A DNA stretch of 64,000 nt from Micromonospora yasonensis (lineage in GTDB: Bacteria; Actinomycetota; Actinomycetes; Mycobacteriales; Micromonosporaceae): assembly GCF_026013475.1 (NCBI RefSeq), contig NZ_JAPDPH010000008.1:1-64000 (forward strand). Reading direction: 5' to 3'. Position 1 is the first letter of the stretch, and every line of letters begins with the position of its first letter. The notes beneath the pieces are model-generated. The model saw only the letters and a program-made list of their open reading frames with translations, did not search any database and was not told the origin of the DNA. The position numbers and the translations under genes are program-made. Below are positions 59,616-64,000 of this stretch, one piece after another.

Positions 59616-60188
59616 ATGACGATCATGGACATGTCGAGGCGTATCTCGTACCCCTGGTTGCGGCCGGCGGCCGTGACCGCCGCGCTGCTGCTGCTCGGCT
59701 ACGGCACCCTGCGCCTGCTCGACCGGTTGGACGGGCACATCAGCAAGGGTGCGTGGGGATGGAACACCGGGCACACCCTGTTCCTGCTCGGCATCGTCGC
59801 GTTCGGGGCGGTGATCGTCGGGCTGCGCGGGCTGCTGCGTACCCGATCGCCCCGGCTGCGGGCGGTGGACGAGATGGCCGCGGTGGCCGGCCTGGTCGGC
59901 GCGGCCGCCTTCGTGTGGGTGATCCTCGGCGACCTGTTCCCGCGCTTCGCCGACGCGGTGCCGCCACCGGACGCGGTGCTGCTGGGCGGGCCGGCGCTGT
60001 TCGAACTGGGTCTGCTGGTGCTGCTGGTCCGGGCCGCCGTGGCACGGCTGCTGCCGGCGTGGGGGCCGGTGCTGGTGCTGGTCGGGTTCGCGGCGATCGC
60101 GGTGAACCTGGACCTGCTGCCGGTCGGCGCCGCCCTGGTGCTCGCCGGTCTGCTGCCGCTGCGGATCACGGCTGGGCGTGAAGCGTGA
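59616..60188 (+). CDS. Five- to six-helix membrane protein
   Basis: A 190-residue integral membrane protein: helices near 14-32, 50-70, 88-108, 120-137 and 148-185 (VLVLVGFAAIAVNLDLLPVGAALVLAG at the end, cited in part). The start codon is the ATG at 59616 behind GAGG; a second ATG at 59625 is possible. The family is unknown. It is convergent with the six-cysteine protein gene ending at 60195. The gap 59364-59615 shows no gene. Confidence 0.78.
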   Translation: MTIMDMSRRISYPWLRPAAVTAALLLLGYGTLRLLDRLDGHISKGAWGWNTGHTLFLLGIVAFGAVIVGLRGLLRTRSPRLRAVDEMAAVAGLVGAAAFVWVILGDLFPRFADAVPPPDAVLLGGPALFELGLLVLLVRAAVARLLPAWGPVLVLVGFAAIAVNLDLLPVGAALVLAGLLPLRITAGREA

Positions 60189-60194
60189 CGGCGG

Positions 60195-61478
60195 TCAGAC
60201 GTAGAGCGGGCGGCGGGTGCCGTCGTGGTCGGCGCACGGCCCGCCCTGCATTCCGGTCCGGCTGAGCAGGCCGTCCTCGCACTGGACCAGGTAGCCCTTG
60301 CCGTCCCACAGGTTCGAGACGCAGGCGAACCAGTCGCAGACGTCCGGGGCGGGGTCGTAGATGTAGGAGCCGCCGCAGTAGGTGTAGCCGTACGGGTTGG
60401 GTGGCGCGCCGCAGCGGTCCGTCGCCGGGGGACTCGACGAGGTGGACAGGGTCGGCGAGGGGCTGGCGGTCGCCCCGGGCGACGAGGAGGGTGGGGCTGG
60501 AGGCTGGTCGGCGGTCGAGGCCGGGGTCCCGGTGGTGGGCGCGGTGGTCGCGGGCCGTCCACCCGATGTCTGGCCGGGTGCGGTGCGGGTGGGGTGGGGC
60601 GCGGTGGAGTTGGCCGGTGCGCCGAGGCCGGTGGACGGGGGCGGGAGCGCCGGGTCGATCGGCGCGACGCTGCGATCCACGTTCATCCCGACCACGGGAC
60701 GGTCCGGCACGGATCCGTGGAACACGCTCGCGACCCCGGCGAGCGCGAGGGCGACCGCGACGGCGGTGATCAGCGCCGGCCGGACGAGCCGGGCGGTCAG
60801 CGGGGCGTCGGCGGGGGTGGCCGGCACCGGGATCGGCGGGCGGTCGTGCCAGTGCGCGACGATCTCGTCGTCGAGCCGGTCCAGCAGCGCCGGGTACGTT
60901 CCGGTCGCCCGGGCGTACGCCAGGGTGAGCCGGAGCCGGAACGCCGACACCTCGGCCCGGGGCACCCGGACTCCCCGGATCCGGCCCGGGCCCTGCGGGT
61001 GGAGCAGGGTGACCGGCTCGCCGGGATGGTGGGCCACCCCGCCCAACCGGTCGTACGGCCATTCCTGGTGCTCGTGGCGTCCCACGAGGATCAGCCGCCG
61101 GTCGGTGACCACCGCCGTGCCGGCGTCGACCACGCTGATGCCGTTCGGCTGCCGGCGTGACCGCCGGGTGTCCTCGACGGGCACGACGGTCAGCTCCACG
61201 GTGGGCAGATCGGCGGTGTGCCGTGCCGTCACCTCGACCAGTTCCGCCGCGGGCTGCACGGCCAGCACGACCTCGTCGTCGTCGAGGTCCACGGGCAGTC
61301 CCGCCGCCGTTTCCGCCGGCGGGACGGGCTCTTCGGCCTCGCAGTAGAGCCGGCGCAGTTCCTCGTCGCGCCGGCGCCACGCCTGCAGCGCGACGTCGTA
61401 CGCCGTGCGTCGCCGCTCGTTCTCCCGCCCGACCCACCGGGCCCGCCAGCCGAGGGTGTCACCGTCCGTCGCCGTCAC
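60195..61478 (-). CDS. Membrane protein with extracellular six-cysteine domain (copy A)
   Basis: A 427-residue protein. The cytosolic N-terminal part (residues 1-210) starts GWRARWVGRENERRR and contains a beta-rich domain (VVTDRRLILVGRHEHQEWPY, PH-like). One membrane helix follows (ALITAVAVALALAGVASVF), then a long Pro/Thr/Ser linker (about 90 residues) and a C-terminal domain with six cysteines (RCGAPPNPYGYTYCGG, VCDWFACV, YLVQCEDG, GPCADHDG). Copy B at 61936 has the same order. I chose GTG 61478 (GAGGCGG before it), since ATG 61496 would overlap the start of the divergent VOC gene. Confidence 0.82.
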   Translation of the reverse strand: MTATDGDTLGWRARWVGRENERRRTAYDVALQAWRRRDEELRRLYCEAEEPVPPAETAAGLPVDLDDDEVVLAVQPAAELVEVTARHTADLPTVELTVVPVEDTRRSRRQPNGISVVDAGTAVVTDRRLILVGRHEHQEWPYDRLGGVAHHPGEPVTLLHPQGPGRIRGVRVPRAEVSAFRLRLTLAYARATGTYPALLDRLDDEIVAHWHDRPPIPVPATPADAPLTARLVRPALITAVAVALALAGVASVFHGSVPDRPVVGMNVDRSVAPIDPALPPPSTGLGAPANSTAPHPTRTAPGQTSGGRPATTAPTTGTPASTADQPPAPPSSSPGATASPSPTLSTSSSPPATDRCGAPPNPYGYTYCGGSYIYDPAPDVCDWFACVSNLWDGKGYLVQCEDGLLSRTGMQGGPCADHDGTRRPLYV

Positions 61479-61494
61479 CGGGCCGCCTCGCATC

Positions 61495-61932
61495 ATGAAG
61501 GGCTTCCGCGTCCACCCGGTACAACCCGGCGTGTCCGGGAAGGACACGATCCGCATCGACGGGTTTCGGCTCGTTCCGGCTGGCCGATCGGTGGAGGCGA
61601 CGTCGAACCACGCGTTCCCGGGCGGCCTGGCGCTGGTGCTGTGGGGCAGGGACAAGCTCGCCGACGACGCCGGCCTGGCCGACCGGGGTGAGGACGGTTT
61701 CGGCGGGGTGGGCCTGGCGCAGAACGTACGCAGCCGCGAGCAGGTCGACGAGATTCTGGGCCGGGCGGCCGAGGCCGGGGCGACGGTCACCCGGCCGGCC
61801 CGGGACACCTTCTACGGCGGGTACGCGGGCTGCTTCACCGACCCGGACGGGCACCTGTGGGAGATCGCCTGGAACCCGGGCTTCCCGCTGGCCGAGGACG
61901 GCACGCTGACCGTCCCCGACTTCACCGCCTGA
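61495..61932 (+). pseudogene. VOC/glyoxalase protein with atypical or lost N-terminal half
   Basis: 145 residues from ATG 61495. The C-terminal half is a normal VOC unit (LALVLWGRDKLADDAGLADR, NVRSREQVDEILGRAAEAG, YGGYAGCFTDPDGHLWEIAW). The N-terminal half (MKGFRVHPVQPGVSGKDTIR and so on) lacks the usual VADLxRSRAFY-type first unit and looks like read-through from foreign sequence. It is wedged between the two six-cysteine genes and shares its 5' end with the promoter of copy A. It is probably non-functional, though a divergent functional protein is possible. Confidence 0.5.
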
Positions 61933-61935
61933 GCG

Positions 61936-63105
61936 TCAGGTCCACACCGTACGGCGGAAGCCCCGGTTGTCGGCGCAGGCGTCCCGCTGCCCGCCGGTCA
62001 GGCTGACCGTGCCGTCCCGGCACTGCACCAGCCAGCCGCGGCCGGACCAGAACCCGGGTACGCAGTCGAACCAGTCGCAGACGCCCCGGGCCGGTGTGCG
62101 GATGCGGGAGCCGCCGCAGAAGTCGTACCCGAAGGGGTTGACCGGGGCGCCGCAGCGCCGCTCGGCGCCCGGAGGCGGCGCGGCGTCGCGCGACGGCGAG
62201 GCCGTCGGCGTGGTCCGGCTGCGGTGCGGCTTGGGCGCGGTGGTCTGGTCGACCCGAACCACCGGGCCGAGCTGCGGGGCCCCGGGCGTGGTGGTCGCCC
62301 CCGGCGTGGCGGCGGAGGCGACCTCCGAGCCGGGCCGCACCGGCGGGTCGGACTCGAAGAGCATCGCCGGCACGACCAGCGCGAGGACCACACCGGCGAG
62401 GACGGTCCGCCGGCCGCCCGGGACCAGCGCCGACAGGTGGGCCTGGGCCGGGGTGATGATCGCCGGGCGGACCGGACGGACCGCGTCGTGTTCCTCGATC
62501 AGCTCGTCGAGCTGGGCGACGACCGCCGCCCGCTGTTCGATCGCGTCGGCGAAGGCCAGGGTCAGCCTGAACCGGAAGTCGGCGACCGCGCCGGTGGGCA
62601 GCAGCAGCCCGGAGGTACGCCGCCGGTCCAGGACCTGGATCAGCGTCACCGGCGCGCCCGGGTCGTGGGACAGCCCGGTCATCCTCCCGTACGCCCAGTC
62701 GCGGCGGCCGCGCCCGCCGAGCAGGACCAGCCGGCGGTTGGTGAGCACGGCCAGCCCGGCGTCGGTCACCCGGACGCCGTCGGGGCGGCGCGGGCGCACC
62801 ACCGGCGGTTCGGGGTCGACGAGCAGTTCGGGGGCGGGCAGCACGGCGGTGTGCCGCACCTCGACCAGTTGCGCGGCGGGCAGGGTCCAGAAGACCACCT
62901 CGCCGGGGGACAGCTCCATCGGTAGGCCGAGGCCCGCGTCGGTGGAGCCGTGGAAGGACTCGGCGAGCGTACGCAGCCGGCGCAGTTCCTCGTCGCGTCG
63001 TCGCCACGCCTCGTCGGCGGCGTGGAACGACCGCTGCCGCCGCTCGTTCTGCCGGTGCGCCCACCGGTAACGCCATGTGGAACCCGTCGAATCAGTCTTC
63101 GCCAC
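61936..63105 (-). CDS. Membrane protein with extracellular six-cysteine domain (copy B)
   Basis: A 389-residue paralogue of copy A with the same order: a cytosolic part beginning TWRYRWAHRQNERRQ and RRRDEELRRLRTL, a beta-rich domain with LAVLTNRRLVLLGGRGRRDW, one helix (VLAGVVLALVVPAMLF), a Pro/Thr linker, and the six-Cys domain (RCGAPVNPFGYDFCGG, VCDWFDCV, WLVQCRDG, DACADNRG). All six cysteines are conserved in place. The GTG at 63105 has GGCGGAGGAG upstream. Function unknown: a cytosolic PH-like domain plus an extracellular disulfide domain suggests a sensor or adhesive surface protein. Confidence 0.82.
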   Translation of the reverse strand: MAKTDSTGSTWRYRWAHRQNERRQRSFHAADEAWRRRDEELRRLRTLAESFHGSTDAGLGLPMELSPGEVVFWTLPAAQLVEVRHTAVLPAPELLVDPEPPVVRPRRPDGVRVTDAGLAVLTNRRLVLLGGRGRRDWAYGRMTGLSHDPGAPVTLIQVLDRRRTSGLLLPTGAVADFRFRLTLAFADAIEQRAAVVAQLDELIEEHDAVRPVRPAIITPAQAHLSALVPGGRRTVLAGVVLALVVPAMLFESDPPVRPGSEVASAATPGATTTPGAPQLGPVVRVDQTTAPKPHRSRTTPTASPSRDAAPPPGAERRCGAPVNPFGYDFCGGSRIRTPARGVCDWFDCVPGFWSGRGWLVQCRDGTVSLTGGQRDACADNRGFRRTVWT

Positions 63106-63227
63106 GCCGACTCCTCCGCCGCGCGAGTCCACCAATCGGGGTGTCATTCACATCAACTGGCAGGTAAGGGCGGCAAGACACGCGAAAGTCGCCAATCTGA
63201 CCGATCGGCTGATTGACCCGCACGTTA

Positions 63228-63240
63228 GGCGGAATCCGCC
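63228..63240. promoter_or_regulatory. 13-bp palindrome upstream of FGGY kinase
   Basis: GGCGGAATCCGCC is a perfect dyad with one central base, about 145 bp before the FGGY kinase start and in the gap shared with copy B. It could be an operator for a sugar-acid regulator such as GntR, which is not in view. The gap 63106-63381 shows no gene. Confidence 0.3.
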
Positions 63241-63381
63241 GCGTCGATTTCCGCGCTCCCGGCCGCTGCCGCTTCACCATGCGAGGGCATCCGAGCGTCG
63301 GTAACGTCAGCCGCAAGGGCGATCGTGCCCTGGTCCTCACGCCGTCGCGGGGCACCGCGGCCCTCACGAGGAGGTGAACCG

Positions 63382-64000
63382 GTGGGCGGGACGGCCGTCG
63401 TGGTGGGCGTGGACATCGGCACCACCAGCACCAAGGCGGTCGCGTACGACACCGGCGGCCGGCAACTCGCCGTCCACTCGATCGGCTACCCCCTCGACGA
63501 GCCGCACCCCGGATACGCCGAGCAGGACCCGAAACTGATCTTCGACGCGGTGGTGGGAACCATCCGCGCGGTGGTGGAACAGCTCCCGGACCCGGTCGCC
63601 GGGCTGTCCTTCAGCACCGCCATGCACAGCCTGATCGGGCTGGACGCCGGCGGCAATCCGCTCACCCCGTCGGTCACCTGGGCCGACTCCCGGGCCAGCG
63701 CCCAGGCCGAACGGCTGCGCGCCGCGCCGTCCGGGCTCGCCCTGCACCGGCGCACCGGCACCCCGGTCCACCCGATGGCCCCGCTGGCCAAGCTGGTCTG
63801 GTACGCCGAACAGGAACCCAAGCTGCACGAACGGGTCGCGCACTGGGTGAGCATCAAGGACTACGTGCTGCTGCGGCTGGCCGAAGCCCTGGTCACCGAC
63901 CACTCGGTCGCCTCGGCCACCGGCCTGATGAACATCCACCACCTCGCCTGGGACGGCGAGGCGCTGGCCATCGCCGGCATCACCGAGGAGCAGTTGCCGC
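63382..64000 (+). CDS. FGGY carbohydrate kinase (gluconokinase-like), runs off window
   Basis: The first 206 residues are visible: GVDIGTTSTKAVAYD is the phosphate-1/ATP-binding start, followed by GYAEQDPKLIFDAVVGTI, SFSTAMHSLIGLDAGG and TWADSRASAQAERL. The last two motifs fit gluconokinases of the FGGY family (GntK-type), which convert gluconate to 6-phosphogluconate. The GTG at 63382 follows GAGGAGGTG and is in frame with VVVGVDIG. The C-terminal half is beyond the window. It is divergent from six-cysteine copy B. Confidence 0.88.
   Translation, partial: MGGTAVVVGVDIGTTSTKAVAYDTGGRQLAVHSIGYPLDEPHPGYAEQDPKLIFDAVVGTIRAVVEQLPDPVAGLSFSTAMHSLIGLDAGGNPLTPSVTWADSRASAQAERLRAAPSGLALHRRTGTPVHPMAPLAKLVWYAEQEPKLHERVAHWVSIKDYVLLRLAEALVTDHSVASATGLMNIHHLAWDGEALAIAGITEEQLP

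Noticed and set aside
1-64000. tRNA, rRNA, insertion sequences or integrases
   Set aside because: No cloverleaf-like or rRNA-conserved blocks and no transposase or integrase motifs were recognised on either strand; short or degenerate ones could be missed without a search.

Overview
The window is high-GC DNA with long Arg/Ala/Pro-rich shadow frames, frequent GTG/TTG starts, ATGA/GTGA start-stop overlaps and actinobacterial gene families (LAL-type LuxR regulators, MmyB-like regulators, ECF42 sigma factor with a DGPF partner, c-di-AMP riboswitch before an NlpC/P60 gene, F420-type oxidoreductases). It is most likely a chromosome segment of a Micromonosporaceae-like actinomycete. That taxonomic call is an inference from gene content. 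I see no rRNA, tRNA, transposase or CRISPR array.

Layout. 1-6.6 kb: a partial SF1-helicase-like ATPase, a two-component system, and a divergent efflux operon (lipoprotein, adaptor, ABC ATPase, MacB-like permease). 6.7-12.4 kb: a large LAL regulator, two small membrane proteins, and an MmyB-like regulator divergent from a short-chain dehydrogenase. 12.5-16 kb: a promoter, c-di-AMP riboswitch and secreted NlpC/P60 hydrolase, a radical SAM protein with unusual cysteine spacing, and an internally deleted epimerase pseudogene. 16-21 kb: a DUF2231-Rieske protein and a PadR-ABC-FtsX operon preceded by a striking double palindrome. 21-27 kb: an unknown cytosolic protein, YceI, and three secreted proteins (phosphodiester glycosidase, unknown, phospholipase D). 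27.4-31 kb: a compact operon for a globin/flavin reductase-like protein, divergent from an XRE regulator plus flavoprotein pair.

31-38.8 kb is the most interesting part. A visibly lower-GC three-gene operon encodes a small Trypco1-like protein, a trypsin-like protease fused to a STAND-like NTPase whose Walker A lysine is replaced by valine, and an unrecognised 224-residue protein. Next to it, divergently, lie a phospholipase D-nuclease/helicase/DUF3427 protein of the SauUSI (type IV restriction) architecture and a GIY-YIG protein. I read this as a defence island with one conflict system of a poorly characterised type.

38.9-64 kb: an M14 carboxypeptidase, an MMPL transporter, an EgtD-like methyltransferase with a membrane-protein partner, a second PadR-controlled ABC/FtsX exporter, an ECF42 sigma-factor operon, an extra YidD, an AraC regulator, two tandem paralogues of a membrane protein with an extracellular six-cysteine domain, and the start of an FGGY kinase. 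This half holds several gene remnants produced by internal deletion or truncation (six-Cys fragment, ECF sigma/partner chimera, nucleotidyltransferase/XRE chimera, two VOC fragments), so decay is recurrent here.
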